From Strigamia acuminata (Eukaryota; Arthropoda; Chilopoda; Geophilomorpha; Linotaeniidae), in NCBI GenBank assembly GCA_949358305.1, contig OX442316.1, positions 8,868,001 to 8,928,000 on the forward strand: DNA of 60,000 nt. The letters are read 5' to 3'. Under the pieces are notes generated by a model that worked only from the letters and a program-made list of their open reading frames with translations, was not told where the DNA came from and made no database searches. The stretch's first letter is position 1. Each line of letters begins with the position of its first letter. Both the position numbers and the translations under genes were made by a program. Below are positions 21,782 to 33,362 of this stretch, piece after piece.

Positions 21782-24700
21782 GGAGTGAGTGACAACGCCA
21801 AAAAAACGCCCGAAAACGCCCCAAGAACGCACCAAAACGCCCCAAGAACGCACCAAAACGCCAGATAACCGTGCAACTTGAGGCAAAAAACATGCAAACA
21901 TAATTTTTTGCTTTGAGTGGCACGATTTTCAGGCTTTTTGGAGCATTTTGAAGCGTTTTGGGGCGTTTTAGAACGTTTTTGCTTATTTTTTAGCATTCTC
22001 ATGCGAGCTCGCGCGTGCAGGCGAGAAAAAAACAAACTTATTTCTTCAAGAGTTAAAAAAAAAATAACCCTAACCAGGAAATTACTGTAAAAACAACGGC
22101 TTGCCTCGAATAAACGCCGGGGCGTTTACTAATTTTCAAGACTGGAAGTGAGGCGAGATGTTGTTTGCTTTATTTGTTAAAACAAATTAGGCGTCACTAA
22201 TTCACCTGTATTAGGGTTTCGGTTCTGAGAAACCGGACGAGGAGTCACAATAACGGGACACGGGAAATTTCAAAACTTACCGGTTTCGTCAAAACGCCAT
22301 TGAAACGTTACATTTTTATAGCGTGTCAATGATAAAAATGGTCATTTTGGATGAAAAACGGCCATTTTGGATGAAAAATGGCCACTTTTACTATAAAAAA
22401 TGGCTGAAAATGGCCATTTTTACTATGACAAATGGCTGAAAATGGCCATTTTAATAAAAAAAGGCCATTTTTACTTCGAAAATTGGCTAAAAATGGCCAC
22501 TTGAGTGAGTGACAACGCCAAAAAACGCGTGCAAACGCCTGCGAACGCCCCAAAACGCCCCAAAACGCCAGATGACAATGCAACTTGAGGCATAAAACTT
22601 GAAAACACAATTTTAAACGTCACAAAAGTTGAAACAAAGATGAAAAATTAATTTTTTGCCTCAAGTTGCGCGATTTTCAGGCCTTTTGGAGTGTTTTTGA
22701 GCATTTTTTGGCGTTCTCAGCGGCGTGTTTGCCTCAAATAAACGCCGGTTTAAACAAAAAATGACGTCATTTTTGGTTTAAAATTGAAGTAAAACACAAA
22801 ATATTTTAGTTTTTAAATGCAACTGGTCTAAATTTTGTCAAATGTTGTCATACTTCTTGAAAGTCATCATTTATTGATAAAAAATTTGAAAATTTACCTA
22901 ATTGTAGCATGTATTTGTGGTTAGTTTTGATTTGAATTCAAACTGTAATTTTTTGCTTCGAGTTGCGCGATTTTCAGGCGTTTTGGGGCGTTTTTGAGCT
23001 TTTTTTGGCGTCCTCGGGCGAGCTCGCGCGTGCACGTCACAAGTAACCCTAATCAGGAAAGAACCTACAAAAACTATGGCTTGCCTCGCATAAACGCCGG
23101 GGCGTTTATTCATTTTCAAAAAGACAAATGAAATGGATAAATAAAGAAATTAGCGGGGAAATCCAACATGGCGCCCACTTCAAATCCGCTAGAGCGGCAA
23201 AACACGACATTTGAATTTCAACACAAGAATAAAATCAAGAATACACACTGTATTGAATAAAATAACATTAGGAAATGTAATTTCCTACAACAAAAGCACT
23301 ATTTATTAAAAGAACACTTGAAAATAATCGTTTGCCGAACGGAATGAACTCGGTCAGCAGCGCACAAGTGCGTACCGACAACGAACGCTCGAAACGACAA
23401 AACGACCGTTCCGGGACAAAAATAAAGCAAACCAATCGACAGATCACCCCCAAATTAGTCTAAATCAATTCTAAAACCTATCCATAACACAAGAATAAGG
23501 TCCAAACAAAAGGTTAGAAGTTTGAACACAACCGAATTAGATTAAGAAATATGACGTCACGCGTCTTACGCAAGTGATCTGTAAATCGACGAATGCACTA
23601 AAAATCATCCAAAATCACACAAAATGAGCAAGAATTAAAGAAATAAGACACAGAGAAGTAATAAAACTTTAAATAGCAATGAATAAAGATAATATCAATA
23701 TCATAGACACTAAAATTCATGAAAACACTGTAACTTTTAATAAATCACAAAAAATGAAAGTTTAATATGTAAAAATATCTAAAAAGCTGAAATTCAAGAA
23801 AAGCAAAAATTAAAGACACTTTGTTAACTTTAATTAAGACAATAAATGACATAAAATCCGGACACAACAATTATTCCATTTTGGATGAAAAACGGCCCTT
23901 TTGGATGAAAAACGGCCATTTTGGATGAAAAACGGCTAAAAATAACCATTTTTCTATGAAAAATGGCTAAAAATGGCTAAAAATGGCCATTTGATTGAAT
24001 GACAACGCCAAAAAACGCCCAAGAACGCCCGCAAATGCCTAAAAATGCCTAAAAACGCCCCAAAACGCAAAATGACAATGCAACTTGAGGCAAAAAACAT
24101 GAGAACACAATTGTAAACGTTACAAAAGTTGAAACAAAAATAAACAATTAATGTTTTGCCTCGAGTTGCACGATTTTCAGGCGTTTTGGAGTATTTTTTG
24201 GCGTTCTCAGGCGTACTCGCGCGTACACGTCACTGCCGAGTAAAAAAAACATACTTATTTCTTCAAGAGTTAAAAAGGAAGTAACCCTAATCAGGAAAAA
24301 AAATGCAAAAACAATGGCTTGCCTCGAACAAACGCCAGAAGTGAGGCGAGATGTTGTTTGCTTTATTTATTAAATCAAATTAGGCGTTGCTAATTCACCT
24401 GTATCTCTTAGTTCGACGTAAGAACACGCGCTTTTTTTAAAATGAAAGCCCAAGTTGGGTTTCATAAACGTACCGTATTGCCTTGAATAAAAGCCGGGGT
24501 GTTTATTAATTTTTAAGACCAGAAACGAGGCGAGATCACGACTCAAGATTAAGCGAGAAGAAATAAACGTGTTTCTTCTAAAGGAAGTAACCCTAATCAG
24601 GAAAAACTTACATAAACAATGGTTTGCCTTGAATAAACGCCGGGGCGTTTATAAATTTTCAAGACGGGAGGCAAGGTGAGATGATGATGCGGTGCGACGC

Positions 24701-25530
24701 GAATAAAAGCCCAAGTTGGGTATTGCCTCGAATAAACGCCGGGGCGTTTATTAATTTTCAAAACCGGAAATGAGGCGAGATCAAAACGCCATTGAAACGT
24801 TACATTTTAATAACGTTTCAACGATAAAAACGGCCATTTTTGATTAAAAAAACGACTAAAAATGGCCATTTTACTATAAAAACGGTGAAAAAAAAACATT
24901 TTTACTCTGAAAAATGGCTAAAAATGGCCATTTTGACGAAAAACGGCCATTTTTACTACGGAAAATGCTAAAAATGGCCACTTGAGTGAGTGACAACGCC
25001 AAAAAACGCCTGCGAACGCCTGCGAACACATAAAAACACTCCAAAACGCCAGATGACAATGCAACTTGAGGCAAAAAACATGAGAACACAATTTTAAACG
25101 TCACAAAAGTTGAAATAAAGATGAAAAATTAATGTTTTGCCTCGAGTTGCGCGATTTTCAGGCGTTTTTGAGCGTTTTTTAGCATTTTTTGGCGTTCTCA
25201 GGCGTGCTCGTGTGTACACGTCACTGCCGAAGAAAAAAACAAACTTATTTCTTTTAGTTAAAATGTATTTCAAGCTTTAACAGGGGTTTAAACAGGAAAT
25301 GACATCATTTTTAGTTTAAAATTGAAGTAAAACACAAAATATTTTAGTTTTTGAATGCAACTGATCCACGTTATGTCAAATGTTTCCATTACTTCTTGAA
25401 AGCCAAAAAATTTGAAAATTTAGCTAATTTCAGCATGTATTTGTAGCTAGTTTTGATTTGAATACACACTGTAATGTTTTGCCTCGAGTTGCGCGATTTT
25501 CAGGCGTTTTGGGACGTTTTGGAGCAAAAA
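21782..25530. repeat. Repeated stem-loop modules (about six, four complete)
   Basis: A complete module consists of gtgacaacgccaaaaaacgcc-type repeats, then caacttgaggcaaaaaacat, a spacer of about 100 bp, and then the inverted set (ttttgcctcgagttgcgcga, tttcaggcgttttgg, ggcgttctcaggcg). Complete copies lie near 21782-22016, 22500-22730, 23998-24232 and 24985-25235. Right halves only occur near 22945-23030 and 25480-25525. Between them are GGCCATTTT.../...AAAATGGCC runs (22330-22500, 23870-24000, 24810-24980) and GCCTCGAATAAACGCCGGGG motifs. Copy B: 33363-37111. Confidence 0.85.
24731..24752. repeat. Perfect palindrome AATAAACGCC-GG-GGCGTTTATT; best copy of a dispersed motif
   Basis: The same motif, perfect or nearly so, recurs in unit A at about 21402, 22109, 23090, 24488 and 24632, each usually preceded by GCCTCG and followed by an AATTTTCAA-like tail. 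Copy B has the same set at +11,581. Role unknown. Confidence 0.85.
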
Positions 25531-26597
25531 AAACAAACTTAATTCTTCAAGAGTTAAAAAGGAAGTAATCCTAATCAGGAAAAGCCCACAAAAAACAATG
25601 CAAGATCACGCGGTACGACGCACGGACTCCCAGCGCACGGAATGCACGGACTTTCTGTGGACTTCCCGTGCACGGAAGACCGGCGCGGACATTTCCATTG
25701 GAGACCAGCGCAGAATTACCTACAGGCAATTCCGAATCAAAGGCTTCTTTATGGTTTATACATTACTTTGCAGTAGGTATGCCTGGCCTTGATTTGAAAG
25801 TGCAGTAAATTCTGCTGAATGCAGTGTTTTAAACTCGCAGCAATTGCGATGGTGCCAACTATTGGAAAATAAATTTAAAATGTAAAACCAAAGAATTTGT
25901 AAAAAAAATTTGTTTTAATCAATTGCAATAATGATATTCTACTTAATTGTTGGATTATGAAACGTGAAACCAATCCCATGATTAGGAAATATAAATTTTA
26001 TTAAATTCATCGTGTATCTCACATCTCACATTCACTGCCATTTACTTAGTGTCATCCAAAAATCAGGTTTTATCAAATCCTGAGGTTATTCTAGTACGTC
26101 TTAACTGCCCGGCAGGTCGCGCAACCTGTGGAGCAACAATTGATGTAAATAGTGCAAGCAGCACGCACGGGAAAGTGCGCACTGATGGGTCCATGCCAGT
26201 GCAAGTACATTGGGTAATGTATTATTGCGAGCGCGCGTGTTTTCACACGATTACAATGTGCTGATTAAACCAACAGCATTATAGAAGCATTATAGACTGA
26301 TTATATTGTATAATTTTTATTTTAACAAAACCCTGAATTTCATTTCTAATCGGTTTTTTTTTTTATTGACGCGCACAGAAGCGTTGTAGCATGTTCACAC
26401 AATGTGGAATTTGCAAATTTGAGAAAGCGGCTTTCCCAAGGTTGATAAAACGCGCGCGATCGTGCGGAATATACAAATAAGTGAAATCCGCAAAATCAGC
26501 CATGAGACTGCGAACAGGGGGTCAAGGTATAGGCCGCCGTAATGTTAAAAATAGGGTCCCTTTCGCACTCCGAGAAATCCGCATGCGCGCCATAAGG
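25531..26597. other. Right part of unit A, no gene recognised
   Basis: A GC-richer stretch at 25600-25700 has repeats of cacgga and cggac. The right end carries GAAATCCGCA at 26483 and GAAATCCGCAT at 26574-26584, which repeats the word at 15094-15104 near the left end. Same DNA at 37112-38178. Confidence 0.5.
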
Positions 26598-26647
26598 TTA
26601 AGCACTCCAGAAGCGTGTGTCGCACGCGTCGGCGCGCCGCTAAAAAC
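26598..26647. other. 50-bp spacer between the two unit copies
   Basis: The sequence starts TTAAGCACTCCAG and ends GCCGCTAAAAAC and occurs only once in the window. Copy A runs into it; copy B instead runs into the LTR, with three bases (TTA) shared by chance or microhomology. It may be part of a longer source unit or captured flanking DNA. Confidence 0.85.
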
Positions 26648-27011
26648 ATATCCTTTTCGCGGATTGGCTTCCGCGAAATCCGCATTTCGGGGGCGACTAT
26701 TCTGGGGATTCCGGGTGGACCAAACTCTTCCGGAAAACATCCGGGGTGGTGTTGGGAGTGTCAATAGACTGTTTTGTGTCAAGGTTGTCAATTTTCATGT
26801 GAGTATTGGAAGGTTCATTTCTGCACATTCTCATGTATTTTTTTTCACAGGAGCGACAAGGAGCGATGAAGCGGGATCGAGCGAGAGTGGGTAAAATAAA
26901 CTGGTTTACGTCTCCAATGCGCGTTCAAGATGGAATACGAACTCGGAATCGACTCCAACACGCGTTCGCGTGACATACGGACGCATTCACGACCCAGATC
27001 AAAAAATGATC

Positions 27012-27827
27012 TCGTATTCGACTCGCTTTCTAGTCGAGTACGAATTTTGCCCTTCTTCAACGCGAAATCGTATTCGACTCGTTTTCGAGTCGAATGCGAA
27101 TTTTGCCCTTCTTCAACGCGAAATCGTATTCGACTCGTTTTCGAGTCGAGTACGAATTTTGCCCTTCTTCAACGCGAAATCGTATTCGACTCGTTTTCGA
27201 GTCGAGTACGAATTTTGCCCTTCTTCAACGCGAAATCGTATTCGACTCGTTTTCGAGTCGAGTACGAATTTTGCCCTTCTACAACGCGAAATCGTATTCG
27301 ACTCGCTTTCGAGTCGAATGCGAATTTTGCCCTTCTTCAACGCGAAATCGTATTCGACTCGTTATCGAGTCGAATGCGAATTTTGCCCTTCTTCAACGCG
27401 AAATCGTATTCGACTCGTTTTCGAGTCGAATGCGAGTTTTGCCCTTCTTCAACGCGAAATCGTATTCGACTCGTTTTCGAGTCGAATGCGAATTTTGCCC
27501 TTCTTCAACGCGAAATCGTATTCGACTCGTTTTCGAGTCGAATACGAGTTTTGCCCTTCTTCAACGCGAAATCGTATTCGACTCGTTTTCGAGTCAAATA
27601 CGAGTTTTGCCCTTCTTCAACGCGAAATCGTATTCGACTCGTTTTCGAGTCGAATGCGAATTTTGCCCTTCTTCAACGCGAAATCGTATTCGACTCGTTT
27701 TCGAGTCGAATACGAGTTTTGCCCTTCTTCAACGCGAAATCGTATTCGACTCGTTTTCGAGTCAAATACGAGTTTTGCCCTTCTTCAACGCGAAATCGTA
27801 TTCGACTCGTTTTCGAGTCGAATACGA
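27012..27827. repeat. 56-bp hairpin minisatellite in copy B, + orientation
   Basis: Counterpart of 15431-16246 with the same unit number and the same unit variants in the same order. Confidence 0.95.
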
Positions 27828-28971
27828 GATAGTCGATGACCCGTTCCCGGACTTTGACTCGTACGACTCGTATTCGAGATGTATTCGAGATGTATTCGAA
27901 TCGTATTCGAGTCGCATTCGAGATGGTCGATGATTTCCACTCGCTCGTATACGCGATGTATACGAGCTCGTATTTTGATCGTAATCGTAAACGAATCGTT
28001 TACAAGTCGTATACAAGTTGTATACGACGTGTATACACCTCGTATACGAACGAAGTTTGGAAAATCCACCGGATACTTACTACGACATGAAAACACATAG
28101 TAGTCACATACGTCTTATTTGGAAATTGTGTTTTCACAAACTTCGTTCGTATACGAGGTGTATACACGTCGTATACAACTTGTATACGACTTGTAAACGA
28201 TTCGTTTACGATTACGATCAAAATACGAGCTCGTATACAACGCGTATACGAGCGAGTGGAAATCATCGACCATCTCGAATACGACTCGAATACGATTCGA
28301 ATACATCTCGAATACATCTCGAATACGAGTCGTACGAGTCAAAGTCCGGGAACGGGTCATCGACTATCTCGTATTCGAGTTGTTACGAGTTCGTATTTTG
28401 ATCGTATTCGTATTCGAATCGAATTCGAATCGTATTCGAATCGAATACGAATCGAATTCGAGTCGTATTCGAGATGGTCGATGATTTCCACTCGCTCGTA
28501 TACGCGTTGTATACGAGCTCGTATTTTGATCGTAATCGTAAACGAATCGTTTACAAGTCGTATACAAGTTGTATACGACGTGTATACACCTCGTATACGA
28601 ACGAAGTTTGTGAAAACACAATTTCCAAATAAGACGTATGTGACTACTATGTGTTTTCATGTCGTAGTAAGTATCCGGTGGATTTTCCAAACTTCGTTCG
28701 TATACGAGGTGTATACACGTCGTATACAACTTGTATACGACTTGTAAACGATTCGTTTACGATTACGATCAAAATACGAGCTCGTATACAACGCGTATAC
28801 GAGCGAGTGGAAATCATCGACCATCTCGAATACGACTCGAATTCGATTCGTATTCGATTCGAATACGAATCGAATTCGATTCGAATACGAATACGATCAA
28901 AATACGAACTCGTAACAACTCGAATACGAATCAAAGTCCGGGAAACAAAAATCATCGACCATCTCGTATAC
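27828..28971. repeat. Nested palindrome region in copy B
   Basis: Counterpart of 16247-17390. Confidence 0.9.
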
Positions 28972-29290
28972 GATTCGAAAGCGAATCGAATACGATTTCG
29001 CGTTGAGAAAAGGCAAAACTCGCATTCGACTCGAAAACGAGTCGAATACGATTTCGCGTTGAAGAAGGGCAAAATTCGCATTCGACTCGAAAGCGAGTCG
29101 AATACGATTTCGCGTTGAGAAAAGGCAAAACTCGCATTCGACTCGAAAACGAGTCGAATACGATTTCGCGTTGAAGAAGGGCAAAACTCGCATTCGACTC
29201 GAAAACGAGTCGAATACGATTTCGCGTTGAAGAAGGGCAAAATTCGTATTCGATTCGAAAGCGAATCGAATACGATTTCGCTTGGGAAAA
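28972..29290. repeat. 56-bp hairpin minisatellite in copy B, inverted
   Basis: Counterpart of 17391-17709. The substitution noted for this copy (29310) lies 20 bp beyond its end. Confidence 0.92.
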
Positions 29291-31292
29291 GGACTCGAAT
29301 GCGCCTCCAAGTTGCAATGCGCATTTGTGTAAACGATGATGGAATCCCCTGCTTAAATACTGGCTATCGCGTCACGTAACAGCAACGTGCCACGTCACGT
29401 AATTGCAACGTGCCGCGCTATGCCACACAATGTGCCGCCGCGATAGGCCATCGAACCTGAATGTGTGTGATGCGAAACGCGCGAGTACACGCGCGGAGAA
29501 CGCGCGGCAATGCTAGCAACAGGAGCGCAACTGCCCAAGAAATTGCTCAACAATAAAAGGCACGTGGAAGCACGTGCCTGAAACAATAGGCACTTCAAAT
29601 AAAGTTATTGTTAAAAAACGGGCTTGAAAACCAACAATTACACAATAATTAAGGGGCAAGAAATGAACTTTGCTGCAATGCAAAGTTCTCAAAATACAGA
29701 GAAATGAAAGTTACACTTGTATAAAGAATTGACAATGTTTGAAACCAATAAAAACTACAAAAACACACTTGTAAAAAACCCAAAACAACCCCCAGAATGA
29801 ATTATTTGACTCAAATTAACCCTAAAACGGTCTTGGAGGTCGTGCAGACGACAGAGTCGGATCGGAAGGTTGCTAAAACCTGACGCCAAAACTAGCAATG
29901 GGACAGCTAGTTAGAAAACAGCTTTTTCATCAATCATGAACGCTGAAAACCTCACCCAGGGGTAGAAAATGATGGAGAGAACGTTTTCGCCATCTAAAAC
30001 GGTCTAAAACGGCTCTAAAATGCCTAAACCGGCGCCTGGAACGTGGCGCAGTTGTTGGGTCAAATATTGTCAAAAATCAGTGGAAATTTGTCAAATACTG
30101 GCAAAAATCTGCTGAAATTTGTCAAAAATTGCCAAATTTTGGCGCAAGTTACGTGAGGTTTGCGCGCATCCAACTATGACGAAAAATCCACGCGTGTGCA
30201 CGCGCGATTTACTGGCGCGTTGGAAGCGTTAAAATAAATTTTTCCAATGTCTAATACAATTTGCACCGAATTATGGCAATTTTTGACAAATTTACATGGA
30301 TTTTTGCCAGTATTTGACAAATTTCCACGGATTTTTGACAATATTTGACAAATTGCAGACAAATTTCAGACAAATTTCAATTAATTTTAGAAATTTTATG
30401 AGAAATTTCAGCAAATGTTTGAGGATTGAGGAAATCTTCTGAAATTTGTCAAATATAGGCAAAAATCTTCTGAAATTTGTCAAATACAGGCAAAAATCTG
30501 CTGAAAATTGTCAAAAATTGCCCAAATTCCGTGCAAGTTTTGCAAGTTTTGCGCGCATCAAATCGTATGCGCGCCTATACTATTGCACGAGCGCATTGAC
30601 GCGTGATGAACACCGATTACGTTTACGAAGTGAATTCGAGCTACAAAAGTATCGAGTCGCCATTCTATGATGGAAAAAAAAAATTAAGTGTAAACAAACA
30701 AAATAAAAACTTTAATATACAAGAAACGTACAATTCCACTCAACTTTGTTTCAAATTTTATTTATTGGATCATTGAAAATAAACAGTAGTGTTGTGCACT
30801 GTACGCTTAAGTGTTTACCGGCGATGCGTTGTTTTGTGGTGGGGATTTGCCTCGATAATTGATCTTTTCTCTTTGTTTGCAATATTTTTTTGGCCTTTTT
30901 TGTTGATTTTTCGGTTTGAAATTGTTTTTTTTCCGGTGTAATTTAAGTGGTGGAAGGTTGTTGGGGTGTGTTGAGGGTAATTTTGGCGGTTTTTGGGTCG
31001 GGATTAGTGTTTTCTGCGATTTTTGATCGGTATTTGGGGTAACGCATGCGAATCGCCGTCGATGCGTCGACCGTAGCAAGTGTGGTTGAAGTGATTTCGT
31101 TCATTCGTTATTTTAATGAAAATTAGGTATTTATTGTGACCACACGAGCACGTAGCAAGTGCGCGCGCAAGTTAAATGTGTAGAGGCCTGTGAGAAAATA
31201 AAACGTGCGTGGAAGCGGCGTAAATATTCTTTGGTGACTGCCATGGGTTTGTGCTTTGTCGTGGGCGCGATATGTCTGCGATATATATGCGT

Positions 31293-31684
31293 TAGGGATG
31301 AGAACGGGACCAATTTTCGGGTCCCGACCCGTCCCGGGTCCATTACGTTAGCGTAATACGCGCGTATGATTGCATAATTGAAATAAATCAGTATTAAGCC
31401 TAATATTAGGCCTAATAATGCTAAAATAAAGTAAAGAAACAACAATATTTTGGTCATACAGTGTAATTTACTTTTAATAATGAGTTTGTTGTTGTTGTTT
31501 ATTTACTTTATTTTAGCATTATCAGGCTCAATATTAGGCTTAATAGTGATAAATAACAACTGGAATTAGAAAATTGTCTCCGCCTCGCAGTACGAATTTA
31601 GCAACTGTAATCCCGTCCCGTCCCGTATCCGCATAGGGCAAACATTACCAGTCCAGTCCCTATCCCGGTCCGTTCTTATCCCTA
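31293..31684. mobile_element. hAT-like MITE in copy B
   Basis: Counterpart of 19712-20103, with the same atatgcgt duplications at 31285-31292 and 31685-31692. It was inserted before the unit was duplicated. Confidence 0.85.
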
Positions 31685-33362
31685 ATATGCGTGATGTAGC
31701 GCGTTTGCGCGCGCGATCTAGTGCGTTTGAGCGCGCGATGTAGCACCTTGAGCGTGTCCAAATGTGTACAGGTGCTCAAAAGATGTGCGAGGGCTTCACG
31801 TGCATACACGAAGCATAAACGTGAAGAAAACAGCAGAAGCAGTTGTGTGTGATATTTATAAAACCACATCACACAAGGGAATACTACTAATGATACAAAA
31901 AGCAATAAACTTTATGAATATTGAAATAAACTTACAAAATGGTGGAAAAAACATGGCGTACTGCCTTGAATATATGCCGGGATGTTATCAATCTTCCGGG
32001 CCCCATGTGTGTTTGATTTTAGTCCTAATTTTGGTGTATTTTTTTTTTTTTGCCTTGGTTTTTCTCGTTTCTTGGAGAGTGCTGAGGCATGCCGAGGTGT
32101 TCTCGGGCGTGTGCGCCTGTTGAAGATCGAGCGTTTCATATTTTGTGTTTAATAAGCCTACCGTGGTGCCTCGAGCGTTTATTAATTTCTCCACTCGAGG
32201 CACTTCACTAACACCTCCCCGGTGTTTAAACGAGTAGCGGCGCTTATTTGACCCCGGTGTTTACTGTTTAAAATTGTCGTGTGTTTTCAAAGTTCTTAAT
32301 TTGTTTAAAAGCAAACAAAATGGATATTTGTTAATTTTTATTTGATTTTATCAATTTCTATTGGTTTCTTGCTGATTTTTAATCGGTTTTTCTCTATTTG
32401 TGACAATTTTTGCCAATTTTAATCGTTATTTGTCATTCTGAATTGATTATTGTCCGATTTCAGTCGATTTTTGTTGATTTTTAATCATGTTTGTTCGTTT
32501 TTAATCAATTTTTGTCCCATGCCTTACGATCAGTTCGAATAATTGACACCATACTGTGCTGTTACTCGTATTCAAGATGGCGTCGCAAACTCAAGGCCGA
32601 ATTCCGCTGATTTCATTTATTGCGACTGTTTGCGCTCCATACGTGTGAAAAGGATTATGGGAAAAATCCTCAATGCAGGCCATTTTGGTGTTAAATGAGC
32701 GAGGAAGGCAGGAGATGAGAAAAATTTGTAAAATTTCAAAAAAAAGCTAAACAATCAAAATTTACATGAAGATCAATATTTCTGGCTCGAAATGCATGTA
32801 TCAGCAATTTCGGGATATTTTCGGGGTGAAATTGACTCGTTCGGAACACTGGGAAGGAACCCCACCCCGCATTCCCCATGCGTCGGCGCGCGCGTAGACG
32901 AAAATTCAAATCCAGGTGTTCAGACGGCCCCACGTTATTTTCGGGTTCCAAGTTGGGTTTCACAAATGTACCGTATTGCCTCGAATAAACGCCGGGACGT
33001 TTATTAAACTTCTCGTGTGTGTTTAATTTTGATCCGCATTTAACTGTTTTTTTTTTCACCGAAAGTTACTTCATTTTTTATTAACATGGAAAAAGAATGA
33101 ACCTTTACAAAATACTAATAATAACGTTATAATAAGCAGTTACAATTGAAATTAAAACAACATTTTTTTTTTAATTAGAAACCAAAGCAGAATCATCCCT
33201 AAATTCTGACACGGCGTTGTCAAACAAACAGTTGGCGCCAAAACGAGAAATTAGGCAACAAAACATTTTGAATGCTACAAAAACACATTAAATAACCATA
33301 AAACAAATAAAAATAAATACAACAGCTAAACCAAATTGTAATAAACAAGACAGCAAAGTGCG

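Larger units (their letters stand above)
15067..26597. mobile_element. 11.5-kb non-coding unit, copy A, nested in the 5' LTR
   Basis: It starts ATATCCTTTTCGCGG directly after the A of the LTR. It matches copy B (26648-38178) with a constant offset of 11,581 bp through every landmark I compared, so there are no net indels. I saw one substitution (17729 C versus 29310 A). No gene is present: the long open frames come from a stop-free minisatellite. The contents are a terminal hairpin, a hairpin minisatellite in two orientations, nested palindromes, a hAT-like MITE and repeated stem-loop modules. It could be a non-autonomous rolling-circle element, a fold-back element or a piece of a complex satellite; the family is not identified. 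Confidence 0.85.

Noticed and set aside
23167-23259. Short ATG frames with good start context inside the unit (also 20996-21067)
   Set aside because: At 23-30 codons they are too short, with no splice context or homology that I can see.
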